Assembly: GCF_004368785.1 (NCBI RefSeq)
Contig: NZ_SODM01000001.1
Coordinates: 124,001 to 188,000, forward strand
Length of the DNA: 64,000 bases
Reading direction: 5' to 3'
Source of the DNA: Flavobacterium sp. 270
GTDB lineage: Bacteria; Bacteroidota; Bacteroidia; Flavobacteriales; Flavobacteriaceae
This document shows positions 8,105 to 15,907 of this stretch, one piece after another (the stretch's first letter is position 1; every line of letters starts with the position of its first letter). A program made the position numbers and the translations under genes. The notes beneath the pieces are model-generated. The model was not told where the DNA came from. It was given only the letters and a program-made list of their open reading frames with translations, and searched no databases.

Positions 8105-10081
8105 ATGATCTTTTACAGACAAAACCTGACCGATGATAAATTACTGGATTTATACAAGAAAATTCTAAAACCCCGCCTGATCGAAGAGAAAATGCTTATT
8201 TTGATTCGACAGGGAAAAGTTTCTAAATGGTTCTCCGGAATCGGGCAGGAGGCTATTTCTGTAGGGGTTACAGCAGCTTTAGATGAATTTGAATACATCT
8301 TGCCAATGCATAGAAATCTGGGTGTTTTTACAACCAGACAAATTCCGTTGCACCGATTGTTTTCGCAATGGCAGGGAAAAGCAAGCGGTTTTACAAAAGG
8401 AAGAGACCGAAGTTTTCATTTTGGAACTCAAAAATATAATATTATCGGAATGATTTCGCATCTGGGTCCGCAATTAGGGATTGCAGACGGAATTGCTTTG
8501 GCTGATAAACTGAAAAATAACAGAAAAGTTACAGCAGTTTTTACCGGAGAAGGCGCAACGAGCGAAGGAGATTTTCACGAAGCATTAAATATAGCGGCGG
8601 TTTGGCAGTTACCTGTAATGTTTATTATAGAAAATAATGGTTACGGACTTTCTACCCCAACTAATGAACAATATTTATGCGAAAATTTAGCCGATAAAGG
8701 AATTGGTTACGGTATAGAAAGCTATATTTTGGATGGAAATAACATTCTTGAAGTTTATAATAAAATTGTGCAGCTAAAACAGCAGATGAAGGAAAATCCG
8801 CATCCGGTTTTGCTAGAATTTAAGACTTTTAGAATGCGTGGCCACGAAGAAGCCAGCGGTACAAAATATGTTCCGGAAGAATTAATGAAAGAATGGATTA
8901 TTAAAGATCCTGTTGATAATTACAGAATGTTTTTGCTTAATGAAGGAATTCTAAGCGAAGATCACGATGCCGAATTAAGAGAGCAGATTAAACAGGAAAT
9001 CGACGATAATTTACTCATTGCAAATGCGGAGCCTGAAATTGTTCCTACTTATAGCGGAGAATTAGACGATGTGTATAAACCATTTGAACATGAAGAAGTT
9101 AACCCAAGCGAAGAAGTTAAAAATATTCGTTTTATTGATGCTATTAGTGATGGTCTGAAACAATCTATGGAGCGTCATCAGAACCTTGTAATTATGGGAC
9201 AGGATATTGCCGAATACGGCGGTGCTTTTAAAATTACAGACGGCTTTGTAAACTTGTTCGGAAAAGAGCGTGTACGCAATACACCAATCTGCGAAAGTGC
9301 GGTTGTTTCTGCCGGAATGGGATTATCTATAAACGGTTATAAAGCAATTGTAGAAATGCAATTTGCAGATTTTGTATCTACAGGTTTTAACCCGATTGTA
9401 AATTTATTGGCAAAATCTCATTATCGCTGGAGCGAAAAAGCCGATGTTGTTGTTCGTATGCCTTGTGGCGGCGGTACGCAGGCAGGGCCTTTTCACTCAC
9501 AGACCAATGAAGCATGGTTTACTAAAACTCCGGGTTTAAAAGTAGTTTATCCTGCATTTCCTTACGATGCAAAAGGATTATTAAATACTTCGATTAATGA
9601 CCCTAATCCGGTTTTATTTTTTGAGCACAAACAATTGTATCGCAGCGTTTATCAAGATGTTCCTGCAGATTATTATACAATTCCTTTAGGAAAAGCAGCT
9701 TTATTAAAAGAAGGAAACGCAATAACAATTATTGCTTTTGGAGCGGCTGTGCATTGGGCTTTGGAAACTTTGGGCAATAATCCTGAAATTGATGCTGACT
9801 TAATAGATTTGAGAACATTGCAGCCTCTTGATACCGAAACTATTTTTGCATCCGTTAGAAAAACCGGAAAAGCTATTATTTATCAAGAAGATACTTTGTT
9901 TGGCGGCATTGCCAGCGATATTTCGGCATTGATTATGGAAGAATGTTTTGAACATTTGGATGCTCCGGTAAAAAGAGTAGCAAGTTTAGATTCTCCAATT
10001 CCGTTTACAAAAGCGTTAGAAGATCAGTTTTTGCCTAAAAATCGCTTCGAGAGCGCTTTGCTAGATTTAATAAAGTATTAA
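8105..10081 (+). CDS. 2-oxoacid (branched-chain) dehydrogenase E1, alpha and beta subunits fused
   Basis: The protein has 658 residues from the ATG at 8105. The frame extends to a TTG at 8081, but that codon lies in the promoter. Residues about 1-310 are the E1 alpha subunit, with the thiamine-diphosphate motif GEGATSEGDFHEALNIAAV...ENN. Residues about 340-655 are the transketolase-like E1 beta subunit, beginning IRFIDAISDGLKQSMERHQ, with GQDIAEYGG and the C-terminal domain from ADLIDLRTLQPLD. It decarboxylates 2-oxoacids and passes the acyl group to lipoyl-E2 in the cytoplasm. Branched-chain specificity is inferred from similarity. The fusion is common in Bacteroidota. The DUF885 gene follows 41 bases later. 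Confidence 0.9.
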   Translation: MIFYRQNLTDDKLLDLYKKILKPRLIEEKMLILIRQGKVSKWFSGIGQEAISVGVTAALDEFEYILPMHRNLGVFTTRQIPLHRLFSQWQGKASGFTKGRDRSFHFGTQKYNIIGMISHLGPQLGIADGIALADKLKNNRKVTAVFTGEGATSEGDFHEALNIAAVWQLPVMFIIENNGYGLSTPTNEQYLCENLADKGIGYGIESYILDGNNILEVYNKIVQLKQQMKENPHPVLLEFKTFRMRGHEEASGTKYVPEELMKEWIIKDPVDNYRMFLLNEGILSEDHDAELREQIKQEIDDNLLIANAEPEIVPTYSGELDDVYKPFEHEEVNPSEEVKNIRFIDAISDGLKQSMERHQNLVIMGQDIAEYGGAFKITDGFVNLFGKERVRNTPICESAVVSAGMGLSINGYKAIVEMQFADFVSTGFNPIVNLLAKSHYRWSEKADVVVRMPCGGGTQAGPFHSQTNEAWFTKTPGLKVVYPAFPYDAKGLLNTSINDPNPVLFFEHKQLYRSVYQDVPADYYTIPLGKAALLKEGNAITIIAFGAAVHWALETLGNNPEIDADLIDLRTLQPLDTETIFASVRKTGKAIIYQEDTLFGGIASDISALIMEECFEHLDAPVKRVASLDSPIPFTKALEDQFLPKNRFESALLDLIKY

Positions 10082-10122
10082 ATTTACCTGATAATCATAA
10101 TACCCTAAATACCATAACAAAT

Positions 10123-11859
10123 ATGAAAAAACTGTTTATTTCCATTTGTACTGCCACATTGCTGTTTTCCTGCAATAAAAGCACTAAAACTCCGGAATCT
10201 TTAGACAAAAAATTTGAACAATATAAAGATGGTTTCGTGACTGCTTTATGGAAAGTTAACCCAGGCTGGGCTTCTGGTGCAGGTTATCATAAATTTGATG
10301 ATGTCTTAGTAATTCCAGATGCTGCTGCAGATAAAATACAACTTGATTTTGTAAATGCGCAATTGGATTCTTTGAAACAATACAATATCGATGAATTATC
10401 AGATAAGAATAAAACTGATTTTCAGATGATAAAAAACCAACTGGAAAGTACTATTTTCAGTATTAAAGAATTAAAATCTGGAGAATGGAATCCTGCAGAA
10501 TATAATGTTTGTGGTGCTTTCGCCGAAATTTTAAATGGAAATTACGACAGCTTAGAAGTTCGTTTACGCGCTTTTAATACCAAAATGAACGGTATTACTG
10601 CTTATTATGAAGCTGCAAAAAAGAATATCAAAAATCCAACTGTAGAACATACAGATCTTGCAATTGCTCAAAACTTAGGCGGATCTACAGTTTTTCAGGG
10701 TGATTTAACTACTGCATTAGAAAAAAGTAAATTAACTGATGCAGAGAAAAAAGAAATAACTGAAAAAGCTACAACTGCAGTAAAAGCAATTACAGCTTAT
10801 GCAGACTGGCTTAAAAATTTACCAAACAAAACACCTCGTTCTTTTAGATTAGGAAGTGCTTTGTACGCTAAAAAATTCAATTTTGATATTCAGTCTGGTT
10901 ATACGGCAGATGAAATCTACAAAATTGCAGTAGATCACAAAAAAGACTTACACGACAAAATGTTTGTTCTTGCTGATAAACTTTGGACAAAATACAAAGG
11001 AACTGAGCCGAAACCAGCTGATAAATTAGAATTGATCAAACAAGTTATTGATAAAATTTCGTTACAGCATACTACGCCGGAAAAGTTTCAATCTGAAATT
11101 GAAAAACAAATTCCGGAATTGACAGCGTATGTAAAAGCAAAAGACTTATTGTACATCGATCCGTCTAAACCGCTTGTAGTTCGTAAAGAACCTGCTTATA
11201 TGGCAGGAGTTGCAGGAGCTTCTATTTCTGCGCCAGGACCTTACGATAAAAATGCAAACACGTATTATAACGTTGGAAGTATGGCTGGATGGACAGCAGA
11301 AAACTCAGAAAGTTATTTACGTGAATACAACGATTATATTCTTCAGATCTTAAACATTCACGAAGCAATTCCTGGACATTATACACAATTGGTGTACAGC
11401 AACCAATCGCCAAGTATTATTAAATCTATTTTAGGAAATGGTGCAATGGTAGAAGGATGGGCTGTTTATGCTGAAAAAATGATGTTGGAAAGCGGTTATA
11501 AAAATTCTGACGAAATGTGGTTGATGTATTACAAATGGAATTTAAGAACGACTTGCAACACGATTTTAGATATCAGCGTGCATACTAAAAATATGTCTAA
11601 AGAAGCAGCGTTGGATTTGCTTACAAAAGAAGCATTTCAACAACAAGCAGAAGCTGACGGAAAATGGAAACGCGTAACTTTATCTCAAGTTCAATTGTGT
11701 TCTTATTTTACAGGTTATACTGAAATCTATAATTTAAGAGAAGAACTTAAAAAGAAAGAAAGTAAGGACTTTGATTTGAAAAAGTTTCATGAAAAGTTCT
11801 TAAGTTTTGGCAGCGCTCCTGTAAAATATATTAAGGAGTTGATGTTGTCTAAAGAGTAG
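10123..11859 (+). CDS. DUF885 lipoprotein, putative zinc-dependent peptidase
   Basis: This protein of 578 residues starts with a lipoprotein signal peptide, MKKLFISICTATLLFSC, with the acylated cysteine at residue 17. The body is the DUF885 fold, mostly helical, with the metal-site motif HEAIPGH at residues 413-419, an HExxxxH relative of the thermolysin-type site. A conserved EGWAVYAEKMM stretch follows and supplies the glutamate ligand. Family members are thought to be peptidases. It should face the periplasm or cell surface. It may be co-transcribed with the E1 gene, and a strong terminator follows. Confidence 0.85.
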   Translation: MKKLFISICTATLLFSCNKSTKTPESLDKKFEQYKDGFVTALWKVNPGWASGAGYHKFDDVLVIPDAAADKIQLDFVNAQLDSLKQYNIDELSDKNKTDFQMIKNQLESTIFSIKELKSGEWNPAEYNVCGAFAEILNGNYDSLEVRLRAFNTKMNGITAYYEAAKKNIKNPTVEHTDLAIAQNLGGSTVFQGDLTTALEKSKLTDAEKKEITEKATTAVKAITAYADWLKNLPNKTPRSFRLGSALYAKKFNFDIQSGYTADEIYKIAVDHKKDLHDKMFVLADKLWTKYKGTEPKPADKLELIKQVIDKISLQHTTPEKFQSEIEKQIPELTAYVKAKDLLYIDPSKPLVVRKEPAYMAGVAGASISAPGPYDKNANTYYNVGSMAGWTAENSESYLREYNDYILQILNIHEAIPGHYTQLVYSNQSPSIIKSILGNGAMVEGWAVYAEKMMLESGYKNSDEMWLMYYKWNLRTTCNTILDISVHTKNMSKEAALDLLTKEAFQQQAEADGKWKRVTLSQVQLCSYFTGYTEIYNLREELKKKESKDFDLKKFHEKFLSFGSAPVKYIKELMLSKE

Positions 11860-11877
11860 ACTTTAAGATGATAAAAT

Positions 11878-11917
11878 AAAAAGGGGTTTGATAAAATTAA
11901 TTATCAAACCCCTTTTT
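11878..11917. terminator. Strong bidirectional intrinsic terminator
   Basis: A 17-bp perfect stem (AAAAAGGGGTTTGATAA and its complement) closes a 6-base loop and is followed by a T run. It lies 19 bases past the DUF885 stop. Confidence 0.93.
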
Positions 11918-11959
11918 ATTTATCTTTTTTTGAAGTGTAATTTGGAGGATTCTAGCAAT

Positions 11960-12062
11960 TTGTCATTTCGAGGAACGAGAAATCCCCACAAGTTGCTCGA
12001 GACAATCTAAATCAAACTTTACGGAGTTTCTTGCGAAGATTTCTCGTTTCTCGAAATGACAA
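11960..12062. repeat. 103-bp REP-like palindrome, GTCATTTCGAGGAACGAG type
   Basis: The two ends are near-perfect inverted 25-base arms (11960-11984 and 12038-12062) of the type GTCATTTCGAGGAACGAG...GAAATC. They surround a 53-base interior with ACGGAGTTTCTTGCG. A second copy with a degenerate left arm lies at 15076-15191, and a minimal 20-bp palindrome of the same core is at 38319-38338. Confidence 0.8.
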
Positions 12063-12101
12063 TACTTTGGTTGTATTTATTTATACTAAAAGTATATTTC
12101 A

Positions 12102-12509
12102 TTACTTAGAATTTGATTCCAATTCAAACAATTGAATCTGACTTTTCAATCGTTCAATTAATAAATTCATCATTCTTTTGTTTAAGCTGGAAGAATTCTG
12201 AATATATGTATCGTATTCTTCGATAGTAAAAAGTGCAATGACCATTCCCTTTAATGAATTTCTGAATTTTATATCTTTCTGGATAGAATTTTCGATGGTC
12301 TGCATTTTCTTTTCAACCGTGTACGAATAAAAATCGGCTTTGCTTTTATTTACATAATTAACAAATACTGCAATAAACAGATCGTTTTGGAGTTTTAAAA
12401 TTGGCCTAATTGTCTGATTTTGAAATAGCTCATCGGGAGAAGATTGAGCACTAACAGTTCCTAAAGTCTCGCCTCTGAATTCTTTTAAAAAAGTGTCTCT
12501 ATCTTCCAT
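12102..12509 (-). CDS. Conserved hypothetical cytoplasmic protein
   Basis: This protein of 135 residues has no signal peptide or membrane segment. It is mostly helical, with a C-terminal amphipathic stretch (NKRMMNLLIERLKSQIQLFELE) that could form a coiled coil. I do not recognise the family. It is transcribed towards the REP-like element and divergently from the lipoprotein gene at 12639. No function can be assigned. Confidence 0.65.
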   Translation of the reverse strand: MEDRDTFLKEFRGETLGTVSAQSSPDELFQNQTIRPILKLQNDLFIAVFVNYVNKSKADFYSYTVEKKMQTIENSIQKDIKFRNSLKGMVIALFTIEEYDTYIQNSSSLNKRMMNLLIERLKSQIQLFELESNSK

Positions 12510-12638
12510 GGGTTTTTATTTAAATTTAAGGAAAAATAAAACACTAAAAGTTTATTTTTGTTTTAATTAATTCAAAATTTATACACAATTAGATTTTCAA
12601 TCGTTACTAAAGATCCAAATTTAAAACCTGTCTCATTT

Positions 12639-13079
12639 ATGAATTTAAAATTTCTTCTTCCGATTCTTTTGATATTTGTATTAGTTGTTTCTTGTAATTC
12701 TAATAATTCTAAAGAAGATAAAAAAGTTTATAAACCCGTTTTTTATCGCGCCGTAAACGGAAAAGATACTGCCATTTTAGCTTTAAACATAAATGATAAA
12801 CGTTTTTACGGACGTTATGAAATATTGTATCACAGAATAGGAAAAGATTCCGGAGACGTTAGGGGAGATCTAAGAGGTGATACTTTGAGAGGAGATTATC
12901 ATTATATCTCTAACGGTGGCAGCTGGAAAAGAATACCATTAGCGTTATTAAAAAAAGATAATAATCTCTATTTAGGAAAAGGAGTTATAGGAACTATTTT
13001 TAATCTTCCGTGCTTTGTGCCAGAAGTTCCTATAGAATACAACAACTCAGATTTTATATTCGAAGAAGTTAAGGAGTAG
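12639..13079 (+). CDS. Small lipoprotein of unknown function
   Basis: This protein of 146 residues has a lipoprotein signal peptide ending at VVSC (cysteine 19). The middle holds a short internal repeat, GDVRGDLRGDTLRGDYHY, that would lay down successive beta strands. The end is LPCFVPEVPIEYNNSDFIFEEV. It is probably periplasmic or outer-membrane anchored. I do not recognise a named family. Its stop codon runs directly into the large heptamer array at 13085. Confidence 0.75.
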   Translation: MNLKFLLPILLIFVLVVSCNSNNSKEDKKVYKPVFYRAVNGKDTAILALNINDKRFYGRYEILYHRIGKDSGDVRGDLRGDTLRGDYHYISNGGSWKRIPLALLKKDNNLYLGKGVIGTIFNLPCFVPEVPIEYNNSDFIFEEVKE

Positions 13080-13084
13080 TTTTT

Positions 13085-13394
13085 TTGTTTCAGGTTTCAG
13101 GTTTCAGGTTTCAGGTTTCAGGTTTCAGGTTTCAGGTTTCAAGTTTCAGGTTTCAGGTTTCAGGTTTCAGGTTTCAGGTTTCAGGTTTCAGGTTTCAGGT
13201 TTCAGGTTTCAGGTTTCACTGTGCGGGGCTTCGACTTCGCTCAGCCTGACAAAACGATTGTCATCCTGAGCGAAGTCGAAAGATAAGCTCATTTCAAACT
13301 TGAAACCTGAAACTTGAAACTTGAAACTTGAAACCTGAAACTTGAAACCTGAAACTTGAAACCTGAAACCTGAAACTTGAAACCTGAAACAAAA
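13085..13394. repeat. Large nested inverted repeat: heptamer arms around a TTCGACTTCGCTCAGC palindrome
   Basis: The left arm (13085-13218) is about 19 tandem GGTTTCA units, nearly all identical. The right arm (about 13291-13392) is about 14 TGAAAC(C/T)T-type units in the opposite orientation. In the centre a palindrome pairs 13230-13250 (TTCGACTTCGCTCAGC...) with 13260-13280, matching at 19 of 21 positions. The whole 310-base gap between the lipoprotein and MscS genes is this element. A shorter copy with the same nesting is at 40944-41094. Confidence 0.9.
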
Positions 13395-13397
13395 AAC

Positions 13398-14654
13398 CTA
13401 ACTCAATGGCCCAATCTGCGATGGCAATTCAAATATTTCAAGGTCGAAATAAATTACAGAAGCCATAACGTGATCAAAAATATCGGCCATAATATATTCG
13501 TAATTCGCCCAGCGTTTATCGCTCGAAAAAACATAAATCTCTAACGGAACTCCATGCGCTGTAGATTGCAGCTGACGGCACATAATGTGCATATTTTTAT
13601 TCAAACCCGGATGATCCAGAAGATATTGTATAATGTATTTTCTAAACAAACCCAGATTGGTCATGTTTCTGCCGTTGAGCGCCAGACTTTTATCAATACC
13701 ACGAAGATCATTGTATTTTTCAATTTCTGCTTGCCTGCTGTCTATATAATTACTTATAAGCTGTACGTTTTTCATGTGATTCAGATCATCATTATTCAGA
13801 AATCGAATACTGCTGCTCTTAATCAAAATATGTCTTTTTATACGGCGCCCATCTGATTTTTGCATGCCACGCCAGTTCTGAAACGAATCTGAACTCAAAG
13901 CATAAGTTGGAATTGTGGTAATGGTATTATCAAAATTTCGAACTTTTACAGTCGTTAAGTTAATTTCGATAACATCGCCATCGGCACCAAATTTGTCCAT
14001 CGTAATCCAGTCTCCAATACGAACCATATCGTTTATCGCAACCTGAACACTGGAAACAAATCCTAAAATAGTATCCCTGAAAATCAAGATAATAATAGCA
14101 GAAAGTGTTCCTAAAATGGTTAATAGTTCGCCTTGTTTAATTCCAAATAATTTTGAAATGATAATGGCAACGCCAAAAATCCAAAGAATAATCATAATTA
14201 CCTGAACAAAACTATCGATAGGTTTATCGCTGTATTCCGGCTTTTGTTTTAGATAATCGCGTAAAGAATTAAAAATAGTACGAACGATCCATAAACCTAA
14301 CAAAACGATATAAACACCAACAATTTTTCCGAAAATCAATTCCCAGTATTCGTATTTATCTAAAATTATGGGAACTGCTTTATAAATAAAGAAAAACGGA
14401 ATTAAATAAGCAGTATAACGAGTGGTTTTATTCTGAATTAAATAATCGTCAAATTTAGTTTTGGTACGCTGTGCAAAAACAGCTGTAACGGTAACTAAAA
14501 GAAATTTGGCAATGTAATAGATAACATACGCCAGTGCCACCATAATGGCAATATTAAAAACAAGACTGGTGTAAGACGCAAAGTTGCGGCTCATTCCCCA
14601 ATCCCTAAAAATCGGATATAAAAAGTTAAATATTTTATACAAAAGCTTATGCAT
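13398..14654 (-). CDS. MscS-family mechanosensitive ion channel
   Basis: This protein of 418 residues has about five N-terminal membrane segments (first two near 22-45 and 70-90) followed by the MscS core: a pore-lining helix region, LLTILGTLSAIIILIFRDTILGFVSSVQVAINDMVRIGDWITM, and the beta domain with GDVIEINLTTVKVRNFDNTITTIPTYAL. The architecture resembles the larger YbdG-type channels. It should sit in the inner membrane and release solutes on osmotic downshock. The DUF3817 gene upstream overlaps it by 8 bases, so the two are co-expressed. Confidence 0.9.
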   Translation of the reverse strand: MHKLLYKIFNFLYPIFRDWGMSRNFASYTSLVFNIAIMVALAYVIYYIAKFLLVTVTAVFAQRTKTKFDDYLIQNKTTRYTAYLIPFFFIYKAVPIILDKYEYWELIFGKIVGVYIVLLGLWIVRTIFNSLRDYLKQKPEYSDKPIDSFVQVIMIILWIFGVAIIISKLFGIKQGELLTILGTLSAIIILIFRDTILGFVSSVQVAINDMVRIGDWITMDKFGADGDVIEINLTTVKVRNFDNTITTIPTYALSSDSFQNWRGMQKSDGRRIKRHILIKSSSIRFLNNDDLNHMKNVQLISNYIDSRQAEIEKYNDLRGIDKSLALNGRNMTNLGLFRKYIIQYLLDHPGLNKNMHIMCRQLQSTAHGVPLEIYVFSSDKRWANYEYIMADIFDHVMASVIYFDLEIFELPSQIGPLS

Positions 14655-14934
14655 TAGTCTCTAAATATTTTTTCTCAATATAAAACGTTCCAAACGGAAC
14701 AAGGGAAGCAATCAAAATGATTCCGAAAGTTTTTAAATCCCAGTTTTGCGGTTTTCTAAGCAAAAATGCCAATATAATGTATCCAATAAACAAAACTCCG
14801 TGCGCCATTCCTAACGGACGTAATAAAGTATGATAAAGTTCTGGATTGTTGGTTTTAATAATCAGCATGTTAGCAAATAATACTAAATACGAAATTCCTT
14901 CTAAAATTGCTGTAACTTTGAAAATCTTGAGCAT
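14647..14934 (-). CDS. DUF3817 small membrane protein
   Basis: I choose the ATG at 14932-14934 (MLKIFKVTAILEG), giving 95 residues. A frame-extending ATG at 14973 would place a TAnnTTTG element (TAATTTTG, 14961-14968) inside its first codons, and DUF3817 proteins normally begin close to the EGISYL motif. Three hydrophobic segments are visible (about 7-27, 41-62 and 69-87). The family is of unknown function. The gene overlaps the start of the MscS channel gene by 8 bases and is translationally coupled to it. Confidence 0.78.
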   Translation of the reverse strand: MLKIFKVTAILEGISYLVLFANMLIIKTNNPELYHTLLRPLGMAHGVLFIGYIILAFLLRKPQNWDLKTFGIILIASLVPFGTFYIEKKYLETNA

Positions 14935-14960
14935 GTATGTATTTTTTGAGTTTATACGAG

Positions 14961-14968
14961 CAAAATTA
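14961..14968 (-). promoter_or_regulatory. -7 promoter element of the DUF3817-MscS unit
   Basis: TAATTTTG on the minus strand matches TAnnTTTG and lies 26 bases before the preferred DUF3817 start codon. No TTG is found at the -33 spacing. Confidence 0.45.
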
Positions 14969-15075
14969 GGCATTATGGATTGATTTTTCGAATTTAAAAA
15001 TTGAAAAATAAATTGTTTTTAAGTTGTCAGACTTATAAAGATTGCGTAATTTAAATTAAGCGTTTCAAAGACGTT

Positions 15076-15191
15076 TTTGTCATTTTGAAGATACATTGTG
15101 TCTTCAGCTTTGTCAAAGTTTTAAACTTTAACAAAGCTTGATTTTGATTGTAGAGCTTCTTACGGAGATTTCTCGTTCCTCGAAATGACAA
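15076..15191. repeat. REP-like element, second copy, with an inner palindrome
   Basis: The right arm (about 15164-15191) matches the GTCATTTCGAGGAACGAG arm of the element at 11960. The left arm keeps only TTTTGTCATTT before diverging. Inside is a separate palindrome (15106-15138), AGCTTTGTCAAAGTTT facing AAACTTTAACAAAGCT with one mismatch. It occupies the gap upstream of the DUF6155 gene. Confidence 0.7.
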
Positions 15192-15265
15192 AATTGAAGC
15201 AAACCATATTCAATTATGATTTGAATTTGGAATTTAAAATTTGAAATTTAACTGAAAGTTTATTT

Positions 15266-15793
15266 ATGAGCAAAAGAGATTTAAAAAAATATTTAGGACA
15301 ATTAACCAAAGAACAGCTCGAAGAACAAATTGTAGAACTCTACGAAAAATTTGCTCCTGTAAAAGTGTATTATGATTTTGTTTTTAATCCAAAAGAAGAC
15401 AAATTACTGCAGGAATCGAAGGTTAAAATCTCTCACGAATACTTTCCGATAAAAAAGCCCAATGCAAAATGGCGTCCGAAAGCAAAAATGCGCCGTTCGG
15501 TTGCCCAGAAAATTATCAAACATTTTATAATGCTGGGTGTTGACTCTTTTGTAATTGCAGATATTATGCTTTATAATATTGAAATTGCCCAGACATTTTC
15601 TTCAAACAACTTCATAAAACAAGAATTATTCTATAAAAGTATTTTCAATTCTTTTGAGCAGGCAGTCAATTTTTCCATTTCAAATGGAATTTTTGCTGAA
15701 TTTAAAGCAAGAATAATTGCAATTCAGGAAGAAACAGTACGTCAAAAATGGAAAAATAAGTACGATTTTGAAGCTATTTTAGACAAAATATAG
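15266..15793 (+). CDS. DUF6155-like cytoplasmic protein
   Basis: This protein of 175 residues begins MSKRDLKKYLGQLTKEQLEEQIVELYEKF, a strongly conserved opening of the DUF6155 family, and continues KVYYDFVFNPKEDKLL. It is helical and basic (KKPNAKWRPKAKMRRSVAQKIIKH) with no membrane segment. The positively charged centre would suit nucleic-acid binding, but this is speculation. It precedes the DEAH helicase gene by 114 bases, in which a separate promoter element is visible. Confidence 0.7.
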   Translation: MSKRDLKKYLGQLTKEQLEEQIVELYEKFAPVKVYYDFVFNPKEDKLLQESKVKISHEYFPIKKPNAKWRPKAKMRRSVAQKIIKHFIMLGVDSFVIADIMLYNIEIAQTFSSNNFIKQELFYKSIFNSFEQAVNFSISNGIFAEFKARIIAIQEETVRQKWKNKYDFEAILDKI

Positions 15794-15879
15794 CAATAAA
15801 GACATTTCCTATAAAAAATTTTATTTAAAAAAATCATTTATTTTACGTTAAAATAAGATGAATAACTGTTTTTTAGGTG

Positions 15880-15887
15880 TATTTTTG
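15880..15887 (+). promoter_or_regulatory. -7 promoter element of the DEAH helicase gene
   Basis: TATTTTTG matches TAnnTTTG and lies 20 bases before the ATG at 15908. No TTG lies at the usual upstream spacing. Confidence 0.4.
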
Positions 15888-15907
15888 CAAAAATCCAAAA
15901 ATAAACA

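Noticed and set aside
13085..13394. A CRISPR array
   Set aside because: The units are 7 bp and tandem, with no spacers of constant length between longer repeats and no cas genes.
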